From assembly GCA_964019165.1 (NCBI GenBank), contig OZ025287.1, positions 7,294,344 to 7,358,343 on the forward strand: a stretch of DNA of 64,000 nucleotides, in the 5' to 3' direction. Positions 25,561 to 38,846 of this stretch are shown piece by piece. A program made the translations under genes and the position numbers. The DNA is from Mastigias papua (Eukaryota; Cnidaria; Scyphozoa; Rhizostomeae; Mastigiidae). The notes under the pieces are model-generated. The model was not told the DNA's origin and ran no database searches. It saw only the letters and a program-made list of their open reading frames with translations. Numbering within the stretch: the first letter of the stretch is position 1; each line of letters opens with the position of its first letter.

Positions 25561-26663
25561 ACTGAATGACACTTTGTGAAGGAGCCAGCCTGAGAATCAA
25601 CGATCCAAAAGGACAAGTCGTCAATATAGTTTATGCAAGTTTTGCGAGAAATGAAAACTTGATGTGTGCCCGAATGCTGCAATCAAAACTCTGTATTATT
25701 CCGCATCTAAGTAGTATGCGTGTGGTCTAAAACTGTTAAAATCTCTGATAAATCTTACCGATAATAGTTAGAGCACTGGAATATTATGTTTGGCACCTCA
25801 TCAAATATATGAATGACATTGGCTTTGAAAAGAAGGAAGCTTTCAGAGTCATTGACAAACTCCAATGAATGGTACCTAGCGGAACAGTTATGATCTGCAA
25901 AAACATTTCTAAGCTTTTAAGTTTTCCATAGTCCCTTGATTGTTATTTTTTCTTTTTGATTTGATTTTGATATGCTAACTTGAAGTTTACTCTGAAGTTA
26001 GTTTTAACATCAGCTATAATCAATCTTGTCTCAAGGTTTGAGACCGATTGGTTTATTTATGAAGCTTATTTAATGTGAAATGACCTTCATATGAAGACAT
26101 ACTGGGGCAGTAGCTTAGCCAATTACTTCCTATCTTGCGGCCGATCCTCGAGCCATGCGAAGCAATGTGCTGAAATGGGATATAATGTCCCTATTTTCTT
26201 CATTTTTTACTCCCTTGCCTCAATTTCTTGATCTCTTCAGCTGGTTTAGCAGACTTACCACTTTTCCACACATTTTAATACTACTAAATTTAGTAATAGA
26301 GTCCATTTTGTACTGGACGTCTAGCTTTGGAAAATCACTGATGCAAAATCTCCATTATTTTTCTTGGATCTGTTTGCAATTTACGAGCCCGCAGTCTAGT
26401 TTCAACCGCTGTTCCATCGACTCGTTTGGAGTACATATTTTCTTCAAATAAAGATTCCTCCATTTTTCCACTACAAAATGATGTAAAATTTGGTGGGAAT
26501 TTCCTGTAAAGATACAGGACTTCCTGGCTTGAGAGTCTGTAGGTTTTTGACAGTTGAAGTTGCCTCGCCAAGTCGCGGATACGTCGTTCGTTTGCAGTCA
26601 GCGACAGTCTTCATTTACATTACCCTGCTTAATATGTTTATCAAACCTAGTTGGTTTTTCAAA

Positions 26664-26787
26664 TCTAGATGTTGTTTTGTTTGAATTGGGGAATTCGTTT
26701 GGCTAGGCCTTATTGGGCATTGTTTTTGGGGGGTAAATCATTGAACTAGGAGGGGGCAGGAAACTTTGACGGTATATAGCACCAACA
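26664..26787 (+). repeat. 5' LTR remnant (3' 124 bp only)
   Basis: Aligns to 31894-32021 over TCTAGATGTTGTTTTGTTTG and on to TATATAGC, with about 20 differences. The first 350 bp of the LTR are missing here. Confidence 0.85.
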
Positions 26788-26789
26788 TT

Positions 26790-26807
26790 TGGTGCCGTGA
26801 CCCGGGA
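26790..26807 (+). promoter_or_regulatory. tRNA primer-binding site
   Basis: TGGTGCCGTGACCCGGGA begins two bases after the LTR-ending CA, the standard place, and starts with TGG as needed to pair with a tRNA CCA end. Confidence 0.75.
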
Positions 26808-29800
26808 ATTATTCCAAGAAGCTATGAATGTTAGACATGTGATTATGGATGTGGAAAAGGCAGTAAAGTTGAGGAAAGCGCATCGAAAGATGGCACGTTC
26901 ATTAGCAGTGGAAGTGCCCGGTTTGATAGAGAGAAAAGCAGCCTTACAACCAAAACCTTGGAAATGACCAAACTGAATTTTTCTGAAACATTAGCTGATG
27001 TTGGAAAGTACGATGTTATAAAGAATGATGCTTGTGAGAAGGATGGAGGTATGTTAAGGGAAATTCAGGAAACAAGAGAGAGTAAAATGGAGAATTTTGC
27101 AGGGCGTTGTTGACGGTAGAGGAGGTGTTGAACCCTGCAAGTCCAAAAGCAGAAACTCACGGATATGATCGAACAGTAAGACCTCAGTTGAAGAAACTCA
27201 CTCTGAGAACATTCGACAGGATTCCCATGAATGAAAGATAGACAGTCATCCAGGGGATAGCAAGGGAGACAAAGTTGAGTATCTTAAAGGTTGCTTGGAG
27301 GGAGAAGTAAAAAACGTTATTGCTAGATTTAGGCTGACAGAAGGTAATTATGAAACAAAAATGTTAACAGACAGATATGGGAGAATAAGGATATTGTCAG
27401 GATTAGAAAATTGCACGCTGACGTAAAGTTTCACCATAGAGCTTTGCAGGCATTAAGAAGGAGCCAAGATCAATATTCAGATGTCTTTGTACTCTTGATA
27501 GAAAGCAAATTACCTGAGAATATTAGGGTATCTATTCTGAGTAAAAAGGATCAACAGTGGGACATTGATAAGTTCCTAGTTGTACTTGGGAAAGAAATCA
27601 GCATAAGGAAGGCAAATAAACTCCACTATGCAACTAGGAAATTCAACAAAATATTATTAGAAGTACCTAGGAGATCTTTGCCAGCTACTACCAGTTCACT
27701 GTGTGTGGGAAGAGAATCGAGAAAATGCATATTTTGTTATCAAGAACACGAGAGTGAAAGTGCACTAGAGTTAGAGATGTCAAGGCAAGAAGAGAATTAA
27801 TAAAGATATATTGCCGATGCTTTGTGTGCTTGAAAAGGAACCATAGAGCTAAGGATTGCAGATCAAAGAAAGCTACCAGAAGTGCAAGGAAAGACACCAC
27901 AAGTCCTTTTGTGAGAGAGATGTCAGTGAGAATATGAATGATGTCGGGCCAGGATTACATGTTAAGAATGGACGTAACATAGCCATACAGCACAGGCATA
28001 TACCAAGTTGATTGGAAGCAAGATTGATTCTGGCAGCCAATGGCCGTTTATATCAACTTCAATCCAGATATGTTTAAGGATAGATCAGCAAACCAAGAAC
28101 GATTGAAAATCAGAGGGTTTGGAGACAGAGACAGTCGAGAAATGAACTGCAATATGAATGGCCAGGAAGAAGAGTCAATCAATGGAGGAGAGATGATCCA
28201 AATGATAGCTGCAGAGGTACCTGTAATTTTCAAATGGACAATATTATAAGAGGAAAGCAAAATTAATCATTAGCAATAGAAACAAAGTTAGGCTACGTGA
28301 TATCAGATCCCATGAAGGGCATAGTGGAAAATTAAGTGCATTAAAATCTTTGTATAAGTGAGAGAAATGATATAAAGGATAGTCTAGACCAAATATGGGA
28401 ATTAGACGCCATAGGAATTAAAGAGCAAGATGGTGTACACGAAGATTTGATAGATAATATAGCATTCAATTGTGAGAAATACAGCGCACATTTACCATGG
28501 AAAAAAGTATATGAAAATTCAGACAGATAAACGATAAAAACGCCCTGATAGATGGAATCACTCGAAAAGAAGTTACAGAAAGATCCAGCCATCATGAAAG
28601 AGTATGACAAGATTTTCAGAGATATCAAATCAGCATTTTTGAGCATTGAAATTGACAAGGAAGATAGAGACGCGTTTAGATTCTTTTGGTTTGACCGTCT
28701 TGATAATAAGGAAGTGGAGTCTTTAGAGCCGGATCAAGTCCATCCATCTTATTAGGAGTATTGCACCATCACATACAAAGATATGCGGAAAGGACCCAGT
28801 ATCAGCTGAAAAATTGTTGAAAGGCTTCTATGTGGACGATTTAGTCACCGGATCATAGAGTGTAGAGGAAGCAAACTTGTTGTACAAAGAAACCATGAAA
28901 AGAATGAAAGAAGGTGGATTTTGGATGAAAAAGTTGAAAAGTAACAACAATGAACTACTTGAGAGAATAGGAAATGATCAAGTACAGCACCAACTCCAAC
29001 ATTCAACTAGCGAGGACAGCTAAGAACGTTCTGAAGCTAAAGATCTTGATAGGAAAGTTTTAGTACCAGACAAAATATTAAGTGATGGTGAAAAGGTTCT
29101 AGGAGTGAACTGCAATACCATAAATGACGGTTTTAGTTTCAACCTAAAGGATATAGCCACGAAAAGAGAAGAACATGATGTTTTGACATAGAGAAGCATT
29201 AGACAATGAAGGCAAGTATGTACCCCCTATTTTGGGGCAAAGGCAAATATTTTATTTCAAGAAATTTGTGCTCAAGTTAAATTTTGATTAAAAGTTAACT
29301 AAAAAATACGAGTGGAGATGGCGACAATGGCTGAAAGAATTGGAAGAAGCAAATACTATGGAAGTGGGTAGATGTGCATTAGGACCTGTAGGAGAGGGCT
29401 TTAATTAATAAATGTCACTTGCATGACTTTTGTGATGTTAGTGAAAGGCCTGTTGTTGCGTGGCTTACTTAAGTATCGTTGTTGAGAACAGTCAAAAGCT
29501 TACTTTGCTTATTTCAAAAACAAGGGTGGCACCATTGAAAAGTAGGACTATACCCAGATTAGAGTGAACTGCAGCGAAGATATTAGCCCAGATGAAAGAA
29601 ACAGTTGTTAATGTATTGAACGGAGAGGTTGAGTTTACTAGTATAAACCTATGGACTGACAGTATGACTACACTATGGTGGATTATGAACCAGAGAGAGT
29701 GGAGGAGGCAGTACGTTGAAAACAGAGTGAATGAAATTCTGCAGAAAACTGAAATGGTAAACTGGAGACATTGTCCAGGCAAAGATAACCCAGCTAACCT

Positions 29801-31546
29801 TGGATCTTGAGGAACGATAGCAACTGAGTTAAAACAGAGTAAGATTTGGTGGTCAGGATCAGATTGGATTAAAGATATAAGAAGTTGGCTAATTGCAAGT
29901 GACGTTATACAAACAGAAGCAGGATGTAAAGAAACATAGAAAGAGCCGTAACTAATGTTGATTGTAAAGGGCCAAGAGCTCTGCTAACGTTGCTCTCTTA
30001 AGCACTCTTAATGTGTTGGATATTGAGCGGTCTATAGTTGCAAGCCAGAAAGAAGGAAGGCAAAAGTTATAAAGTAAGGTTGATTTTATTGGAGAAGAGA
30101 GAAGCTGGGAAAGAATTGATCAAAGGTGTACAAAAGCATATATCTACAGACAAGAAATGGAAAGAAATGGCAATAGATTCAGGATTGGAAGAAAGTGGTG
30201 GAATAATTCGATGTATTAGAAGAATGAAAAACTCAGAATTGTCCGCAAATGCAAGGAACCCATATTTCTACCTAAGTATCACCAACTTACAGCACTTTGT
30301 ATTGAGAGAGCTCACAGAGTAGCATTACATGGGTGAGTGAGAGCAACGTTAGCAGAGCTTCGGGGCAATTTTTTAGATACCTCAAGCACACAGTCAAATA
30401 AGACAACTAAAGAGAAAATGTGCCACTTGCCGAAGATATGAAGGAAAGACATATGCAACCCCGGTTACAGCAGCACTACCAAGGTTTCGTTTGTCCAAAG
30501 CAGAACCATTTAAAGAGTTGGAGTAGATGTCGCTTGGTCATTGTACGTCAAAAAAGGAAAGAGTAGCGTAGGTATACATTTGTTTGTTTACTTGTGGAGT
30601 TAGTAGAGCGGTACATGTGGAGATGGTTGACATTTTGAATGTTTCAGATGTTCTTTTGTGCTTTAGAAGGTTTTCAGTAAGGCGAAGAGTTCCTAGATCG
30701 ATAGTTTCTGACAATGCAAGAATGTTTGTAGGAGTAAATTTGTTTTTAAGAAAGCTGATAGTTAGTGAAGAGGCTCAGGAGTATTTTGGTAACCACAATG
30801 TTGAATGGCGGTTTAATTTATCGAGAGTCCCATAGTGGGGTGGATTTTTTGAAAGGTTGGTTGGTTCTGTGAAGATGTCTTTGAAGAAGGTCTTAAAGAA
30901 TGCTAAGCTACCGATTAATGAATAGAATACTACATTAGTTGAAATAGAAGGAACCATCAATAATCGACCTTTAATGTATGCATACGATAAAGCAGATGAA
31001 GAAATGTTGACACCAGCACACCTGATGTATGGGTAAAGATTTGATACGATCCCAGATGATGGTACAGATAAAGAGGATGAAACTAGCATTCAGAAAAGAC
31101 ACAGATATTTGGCAAACAGAAGAAGGCATTTCTGGAATATATGGAAACCTGAATATTTAGCAAATCTGCAAGAGCATCACAGAATGCAAGACAAACATAG
31201 TAAAAGAAATGTGCATGAGGGAGATGTTGTAAGTGTCATGAATGAAAGCAAATTGCTAAGAGGAAGATGGAGGGTGGGACACATTGTTTTAAGGTAATAG
31301 ATGGTTGAGATGGAATTGTTCGTTGTGCAAAAGTTGATATTATTGTCAACGTTGGGACAAGAATTCAGATTTATCGACCAGTACAGAAATTGTTCCACTG
31401 GAAGTATATGCACTTGTGGCAAACAAGAAAGAAGATCAGGCTAGTTCAGTGAAGAATAAAAAGCGACGTGCTGCAAAGACAGATGAAGATTGGGAAAGAA
31501 GACTGATAGACCAAATATTGGATCAGTTGGATTGACCCAAGGGGAG

Positions 31547-32021
31547 TATACCAGGACATTTATGAGGACTTTGAACTTTTTTCAATCGTTTTGTTGCTAT
31601 TGATGTTGCTTACTTCTGTTTGATTGTATGGTAATTGGGAGTGAGCGAGTGGGAGAAAAGAAGAGCGGAAGAGAGAGCGCTGAGATAGACGAAATAGAGA
31701 TTGCGATACACATAAAATAGAGATTGCGATACACATGAAATAGAGATTGCGATACACATGAAATAGAGGTTGCGATACACACAAAATAGAAAAAGGGTAC
31801 TTAATTCTTTAATGGATAGAAGCATTCTTGGACTTGATTAGCATAATTATCTTTTGCTATTAATGTCTTATTATGTTAGTTTAAATAGTAGGTTCTAGAT
31901 GTTGTTTTGTTTGAATTGTTAAGTCTGTTTGCATAGGTCTTCTTGGACATTGCTTTTTGGGGTACATCATTAAACTACGAGGGGGCAGGAAAGTCTGATT
32001 GTATATAGCCTTAAAACCACA
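31547..32021 (+). repeat. 3' LTR, full length about 475 bp
   Basis: Starts after the purine run AAGGGGAG and ends at ACCACA. Its last 128 bp match the 5' LTR remnant. Confidence 0.7.
31692..31790. repeat. 24-bp tandem repeat, four copies, inside the 3' LTR
   Basis: The unit AAATAGAGATTGCGATACAC plus AT(A/G)A. Because 24 is a multiple of three it creates long repetitive minus-strand open frames, which are not genes. Confidence 0.9.
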
Positions 32022-32589
32022 TGTCAATTGAAATAAGTTGGATATCTAATAAAGTTAAAATAAGGATTATCTAAACAGCTTTGCCGATATATATGAATGG
32101 TTTGAAAACAAGCATTATTACAAAGAACAAATGTAGAACCTTTATTCCTGTAGAAGCCTTGAAACTGGATGCTTACCAAAATGACTTGCTCATTGACATT
32201 ACAGCATATCACTTACCTGGAACTGTACCATGATCTACAACAATATTCTTTTCAACCAACAGAACCAATTCAGCATATGTTGTTCTACTATCATGTAGCT
32301 TCGCACATTCTGGCCTTAAAAGCACTCAATTGTCTCCCATTTTCCAGACCGTGAGTGCTTCTATAGTATTTTGTTGTGCGGCCGCCAACTAATAAATGCC
32401 CAAAAATTTAATTGCAGCACACCTGTACAAACCCGAATATTTATGTGAAAGTATCTAAGTTGTAGCATAAAGTTAGTTTCGTTTTAATTTTTTCCTGATT
32501 TCCCTGATAATAATTCTACTCCAGTTTGCACCGAAATGGAGAAATCCAGGGTTACTCGCAAGCTACTGCATTCATATATACTGAGTTCA

Positions 32590-33865
<1,276 letters not shown>

Positions 33866-33870
<5 letters not shown>

Positions 33871-34010
33871 TAATATAATGTAATGTATTGTAATGTAATG
33901 CATTGTAATGCAATTTAATGTAATGTAATGTAATGTAATGTAATGTAATGTAATGTAATGTAATGTAATGTAATGTAATGTAATGTATTGTAATATAATG
34001 TAATGTAATT
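33866..34010. repeat. (TAATG)n microsatellite, probably the 3' tail of a minus-strand non-LTR element
   Basis: About 28 units. It directly follows, on the minus strand, the C-terminal coding part at 34022-34615. Simple tandem tails of this kind are usual for CR1/L2-type elements. Confidence 0.8.
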
Positions 34011-34021
34011 TTTGATCAGCC

Positions 34022-34615
34022 AAAAGATGTGCTTTTAATTTCTTTTTAAAGGAATTGCGAGTTAAGGCCTCTTGAGGGCTCTCGAGAGTCGAGTATTTAA
34101 AGCCCTATTTCGCATGTTCTGTATTTAGCCGTGGGATTTGAAGATCATGGCAGTTCCTTGTTGCATATTGTGAGTGCGCTGACCATAGATCAACTTTTCC
34201 CATAGACTTTCAGGGCTTAACTCATTCATATTCTCATACGTCATGACTAATTGATCAAACGAAATAAGATTATTGACGTTCAGCCAACCACAGGGCCAGT
34301 TGTACTTTAATCTAGCACTCTCGATTATCGAATGGAAACTACTATGTAACCTTTGGAGAGCTTCAATTTTTCTCGTTGGAAGACTTCCCCCAGATTACAT
34401 CTGCGTAGCGAAGGTGACTTTGGTCAATAGCGTAATATACACTACCTAACTTCGACTGAGGGAGAAAGTTTTTCAACTTCTTTACGGAAGCAAATCCTCC
34501 ATAGATCTTAATGTTTACAGCTTTAAGTAGCTCCTTCCAATACAGATTTTCATCAACATTTACTCCTAGTGATTTCGTACTTGAAACTCGTTTTAAATTC
34601 CTTGTTATTCAACAT
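34022..34615 (-). pseudogene. Non-LTR retrotransposon (CR1/L2-type) reverse transcriptase C-terminus
   Basis: On the minus strand, in shifting frames: LKRVSSTKSLGVNVDENLYW, KIYGGFASVKKLKNFLPQSK, LGSVYYAIDQSHLRYADVIWG, then DQLVMTYENMNELSPESLWE and a final NSFKKKLKAHLLADQK. This is the usual order of the thumb and tail of non-LTR reverse transcriptases. Several stops and shifts; a dead 5'-truncated copy. Confidence 0.7.
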
Positions 34616-34817
34616 CAACCCAATCGGCGTATTTGTAGCCTCTGTTTTCCACTGGTGACCTATCGTCATATGTATATATCATATGTACTACTGTAGTTGT
34701 TACATTTTTCTACCTGTGGGGTTCACAGTCACCTTATTCATTCTTTTGCCCTTGTATGTAACATATATGCATGCTATCAAGTTTATTTTTGATGAGCTAA
34801 GGAGTTTTTTTAATTGA

Positions 34818-36215
34818 GTGACTATTTATCTCTTTAAAACAAATGCAAGATTCGTTAAATTTGACATAGTAGAATTCTATCCTTCTATCTCTGAGAACTT
34901 ACTCGACAACTCTCTATTATATGCAAGAGGTCTCACCAGCATTACCGACGACATGATTTCTATCATTAAGCATTCAAGAAAATCTCTTCTTTTTGATGGC
35001 AATGACCTATGGGTTAAGAATCGCTGCGACTCCATGTTTGATGTGTCTATGGGATCCTATGATGGCGCTGAAGTATGCGAACTTGTATGCCTCTACTTAC
35101 TTGACAAACTCTCACCATTAATCGGCAGAGAAAATGTAGGACTATATAGAGATGATGGTCTTGCTGTAGTAAAGAATTCAAATGGCCCAAAACTAGACCG
35201 CTTGAGGAAGGACATTATAGCAATTTTTAAAAATGAAGGTCTCTCAATTACCATCGAAACTAACCTGATACAAACTGACTTTCTTGATGTGTCATTAAAT
35301 ATCAATACAGGCAGATATTCCCCTTATAGGAAACCTAACAACCGTCCATCATATATCAACGTCAATTCAAATCACCCTACGAGTATAATTAAAGAGCTCC
35401 CCAATATGATCAACAAACGACTACATGACCTATCCTACAGCAAAGCAGAATACGAAAGCGCAATAGGTATATACAACTCAGCTCTAATAGATAGTGGATA
35501 CAACCAAGTATTATCATATGAAGGGAACCATAAAGAAACGGAAAAACGACAAAGAAAGCGGAACATCATCTGGTTCAACCCCCCATTTAACAAGAGCGTG
35601 AAGACTAATATCGGTAAGATCTTCCTTAACCTTGTCAAAAAGCATTTTCCTCCACATCACAAATTTAATAAAATATTCAACACCAACACTGTAAAACTGA
35701 GTTACAGCTGCACAACAAACATGGCCAAAAATATCAAAAGGCATAATAATAAAATTTTAAATGGCGACACAAAGAATACCTCCCCCATGTGCAACTGTAG
35801 AAGAAAGAGCTCCTGCCCCCTTAATGGGAATTGCCAAGCAAAATGTCTAGTATACAGAGCCGATGTGTTGACATCTAATGACCACAGAATATATTATGGG
35901 CAGTGCGAGGGTGAATTCAAAGCAAGATATAACAATCACATGAAATCCTTCAGAAATAAAGCCTACATAAATGAAACGGAATTATCCAAACATATATGGA
36001 TGCTTAAAACCAACAACATCGAGAACCAGATCAAATAGAGTATAGCCGCCTGTGTACCACCTTATAAAGCAGGCTCAAGCAGATGCACCCTTTCCTAACT
36101 GAAAAAGTAGCCATCTTAAGATCAAATCCACGTGGCCTTTAAATAGAAGAACTGAACTATTGTCCCAAATGCAGACACAGAAACAAATACCTATTATGCA
36201 ACCTTAAATAAGGTC
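34818..36215 (+). pseudogene. Penelope-like reverse transcriptase plus GIY-YIG, 5'-truncated, late nonsense mutation
   Basis: A 406-codon frame (to 36038) carries reverse transcriptase blocks FVKFDIVEFYPSI, MGSYDGAEVCELVCLYLL and the catalytic LYRDDGLAV, then TDFLDVSLNI. A Cys-rich linker (CNCRRKSSCPLNGNC) and the start of a GIY-YIG domain (IYYGQCEGEFKARYNNH, ETELSKHIW) follow. TAG at 36036-36038 sits where family members read Trp. The tail continues in other frames: a GSSRCTL piece, then RNKYLLCNL to about 36208. The N-terminal part of the reverse transcriptase is missing. This element type is abundant in cnidarian genomes. Its 406 codons have no internal stop, so insertion was recent. Confidence 0.85.
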
Positions 36216-36298
36216 CGTTGTTGTGTTGTTAAATCGAATCGAATCGTTCTTGTAACTAGGTATATTTCGAATATCATTTATCGATATCTTGTATTTAG

Positions 36299-36330
36299 CC
36301 TGACGATTGGAAACATGAAACTTAAAGCTG
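36299..36330 (+). other. Hammerhead-like relic after the Penelope-like element
   Basis: CCTGACGATTGGAAACATGAAAC places CTGACGA and GAAA as in a hammerhead core, but stem II has only two pairs and stem I is not formed. It lies 35 bp before a (TA)n tract. Confidence 0.3.
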
Positions 36331-36360
36331 TTACAGCGCGTTTTTGATCACTATTTTATT

Positions 36361-36519
<159 letters not shown>

Positions 36520-36582
36520 TCTCCGTGGATAGTCTTAACTGACGAGATAGTGCTCAATGTACAAAACCAGTACAGAGCAAAG

Positions 36583-36661
36583 TATACAGCTGAAGACAAT
36601 TAAAGAAAAGACATGGTATCTGTGACTCTGAGTTTCATGCTAGTGCATTCATCAGACAGAC
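36583..36661. repeat. Left arm of 79-bp perfect inverted repeat
   Basis: Reverse complement of 37327-37405; the two arms flank the minus-strand GIY-YIG fragment and each contains one hammerhead ribozyme. Confidence 0.92.
36618..36661 (-). ncRNA. Type I hammerhead ribozyme (minus strand)
   Basis: Identical to the plus-strand copy at 37327-37370. It lies just past the end of the GIY-YIG coding part on the same strand, the normal place in a Penelope-like terminal repeat. Confidence 0.85.
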
Positions 36662-36718
36662 TCTATTCTAAAGAATACTACTTCCAACAACGGTTCTTAT
36701 GGTAGGTGTGATAACGTT

Positions 36719-37326
36719 CTATTGATCGATCATAGAAGTTCTGTTGTTCAGCAGAAGATACTTGTTCACATGACGGCATTTTGATATGAGCTCGGACCGT
36801 TTGTTAAGCAGTGTGTTGTAGTTGGCCTTAATAATATGCAGCTTTTCTGCTAAGCAAAGATCACATCTTTTCGATATATTGCTGTATGGTGTGGCTTTGG
36901 TGATAACTGTCCATTTTATGTTGTATTCTTCGTCATTGTCTTTGAGCCTCCAGATGTATTTCGATAGTTCATTGCTGCTGGCGTATTTTCTGTTGTTAAA
37001 TGAAAGTTTATGTTGAGTGAAACGCTGCTTAAAAGTTCCTTCTGTCAATCCAATATAGTTTTTCCCTGTTTTATCATTATCGGTGGTTATCTTTGCGTTG
37101 TATATAATATTCGATGAGAGGCAGTTGTTATCGAGAGGGCAATGGTCCTTTATTCGGCAGTTACATGTCTTTGACGATGAAATGGTGGATGATGGGTACA
37201 GAATTTTCTTGTTGTGTTTACTAATGATCGCATGCATATTCTCCATACAACTGTAACTTACTTTAATGTTGTTCTTGTTGAATATACTATAGAACTTGTG
37301 ATGCTTCAAAATATACACTTCCCGAA
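36719..37326 (-). pseudogene. Penelope-like GIY-YIG domain, 5'-truncated copy
   Basis: On the minus strand an open frame reads KVSYSCMENMHAIISKHNKK, a Cys-rich linker (TCNCRIKDHCPLDNNC), then the GIY-YIG core NYIGLTEGTFKQRFTQHKLS with Arg and ELSKYIWRLKD, ending RCDLCLAEKLHI and KRSELISKCRHVNKYLL. Family wording matches the copy at 34818 but is clearly diverged. The frame is unbroken to its stop. The first 16 or so residues of the longest open frame come from the flanking inverted repeat and are not part of the protein. The reverse transcriptase is missing. Confidence 0.82.
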
Positions 37327-37565
<239 letters not shown>

Positions 37566-37690
37566 GGTTAAGACGCTTGCCCGGAAGCGAGAGACCCTGG
37601 TTCGACCCCAGGTGGTGGCAAGTTTTAATTTTCTCCTGATTTTTCTGAGCATAATATCAACCTTTCTGTGTGTGTGTATTTCCACCACAT
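37566..37690 (+). repeat. tRNA-derived SINE fragment
   Basis: GGTTAAGACGCTTGCCCGG resembles the tRNA D-arm to anticodon region, and GGTTCGACCCC (37599-37609) is a clean B box, followed by TGGTGGCA and a non-tRNA tail. The acceptor stem and most of the A box are missing, so it is not a tRNA gene. Confidence 0.55.
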
Positions 37691-38125
37691 GTCATTTGAT
37701 GTCTTCTTCATTTGTTTTCTGTAGCTATAGCCTAAGAAGGAAAGGTTGTATGGATTTAGAGGCGATAATTGCAACTGCATATTGCCTTGGCCAGCTTATT
37801 TACATCATTATAAACTTTCTTTGTCGTACAATGGAAAATACCGCTGTTTTTTGCAGCCTTCAAGCAGTGTATTCGTTGATCCATGAAAAGGAATACATAA
37901 ATACCTTCTTGTTGGGTATCGGTGTATATAGGAATGTGTTTAGTACAATACAATAATTTATAAAATATTGACAAGAAAGCTATTTTCCTCTCTTACCAAT
38001 AATGGTTTTTGTTCCTATAGACGCTTTGAAGTAAATAATGAGTAAATATATCTCACTTGTATCCCCTTATCTTTGCAATATACTCAAGTAACTCATTTCA
38101 TGTTTTATGGACAAATATATACACC

Positions 38126-38548
38126 GTAATGACTCGATTAAGCTCCCTTCTTGGGTTAAGCTCCCATCGCATACGTCCCTACCCCAAGATGACTTTTAAC
38201 AAATAAACCCCTGACCTCGAGGAAGCCCTCATGGGAGCTATCTGAGTTCACTACAGTACAGGTTAAGAGCAACGAAATTAGAAAATTCAGCTATTGATCT
38301 CCTTATTTGTGTTAATGTTTGAAACGAACAACTGTATTACCAGCTTTCTCCTCCTTGATGCCACTCGAGTAACATTTAATTAATCAAAGTATTTTTCAAG
38401 AGAAATTATCAAAGATACTGTCTTTGGTAGATCTAAGAAACTCTAGATTTAATAAGCCCTCCCCTTGAATTGGCCCCCTCGAATAAGCCCCCACCCGTGA
38501 AATCGTTTCTGACAAATAAGCTCCCGGGGGCTTAATCAAGTCATTACG
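38126..38548. mobile_element. MITE with CCGTAAT ends and AATAAGCCCCC subterminal repeats
   Basis: The left end CCGTAATGACTCGATTAAGC mirrors the right GCTTAATCAAGTCATTACG. Internal copies of (T)AAGC(T/C)CCC face inward. Same family as 57687-58023 and 58802-59998. Confidence 0.65.
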
Positions 38549-38684
38549 TTATGTGCTTTAAGTTCCTCTTACATAAACCTTAAGTTTTAGAGGACACTGT
38601 GGTTTTGTGTGCAGTGATAAAGCCATTTACCTCCTCGAAACTATTTTGCATGACTGTTGGCTGAAATAACAGTTGCAATATCAA

Positions 38685-38846
38685 GAGCAATCAATAATAA
38701 ATGTTCAATCAATAATCAATGCTTAATCAATAATCAATGCTCAATCAATAATCAATGCTCAATCAACAATCAATGCTCAATCAATAATCAATGCTCAATC
38801 AATAATCAATGCTTAATCAATGATCAATGTTCAATCGATAATAAGC
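38685..38846. repeat. 18-bp tandem repeat, about nine copies
   Basis: The unit AATCAATAATCAATGCTC; a unit divisible by three makes an open frame of CSINNQ repeats, judged non-coding. Confidence 0.92.

Larger units (their letters stand above)
22356..25710 (+). pseudogene. Decayed second rhamnose-binding (SUEL) lectin gene: remains of domain 1 and half of domain 2
   Basis: Three exon relics occur in the order of the intact gene downstream. 22356-22506: domain-1 first half (CGPGYVISVTHSSYG, TSCFSS) with donor GTAAAT, but the acceptor AG is lost and two codons are deleted. 23519-23652: domain-1 second half (NPCKGTHKYLRVLYKC) with a good acceptor, but broken upstream by a frameshift and a TAA. 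25575-25710: domain-2 first half (KGQVVNIVYASFARNEN) with one Cys changed to Asp, YGR changed to FAR, and a stop in place of the acceptor. No signal-peptide exon or later exons were found; the BEL/Pao element begins 1 kb further on. Confidence 0.8.
26664..32021 (+). mobile_element. Degenerate BEL/Pao LTR retroelement
   Basis: Order along the plus strand: truncated 5' LTR, primer-binding site, gag-like region (ALQALRRSQDQYSDVFVLLI and a CFVCLKRNHRAKDC knuckle near 27830), reverse transcriptase with FYVDDLVTGS near 28830, RNase H-like part (LWTDSMTTLWW near 29650), then integrase (GVDVAWSLYV, SRAVHVEMVD, IVSDNARMFVG, NNRPLMYAYD) and 3' LTR. Many stops and frameshifts break every domain, so it cannot be active. 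Assignment to BEL/Pao rather than Gypsy rests on the RT-RNase H wording (WFDRLDN, VLGVNCN) and the integrase signature. Confidence 0.85.

Noticed and set aside
26335..26571. 78-aa minus-strand frame (KTYRLSSQEVLYLYRKFPP)
   Set aside because: No acceptor/donor pair or family match I can defend, though the composition looks protein-like.
31560..31825. Three overlapping minus-strand frames rich in CVSQSLF / VYRNLYF repeats
   Set aside because: Shadows of the 24-bp tandem repeat in the LTR.
37566..37620. tRNA gene
   Set aside because: Good B box but no acceptor stem or complete D arm, and a SINE-like tail follows.
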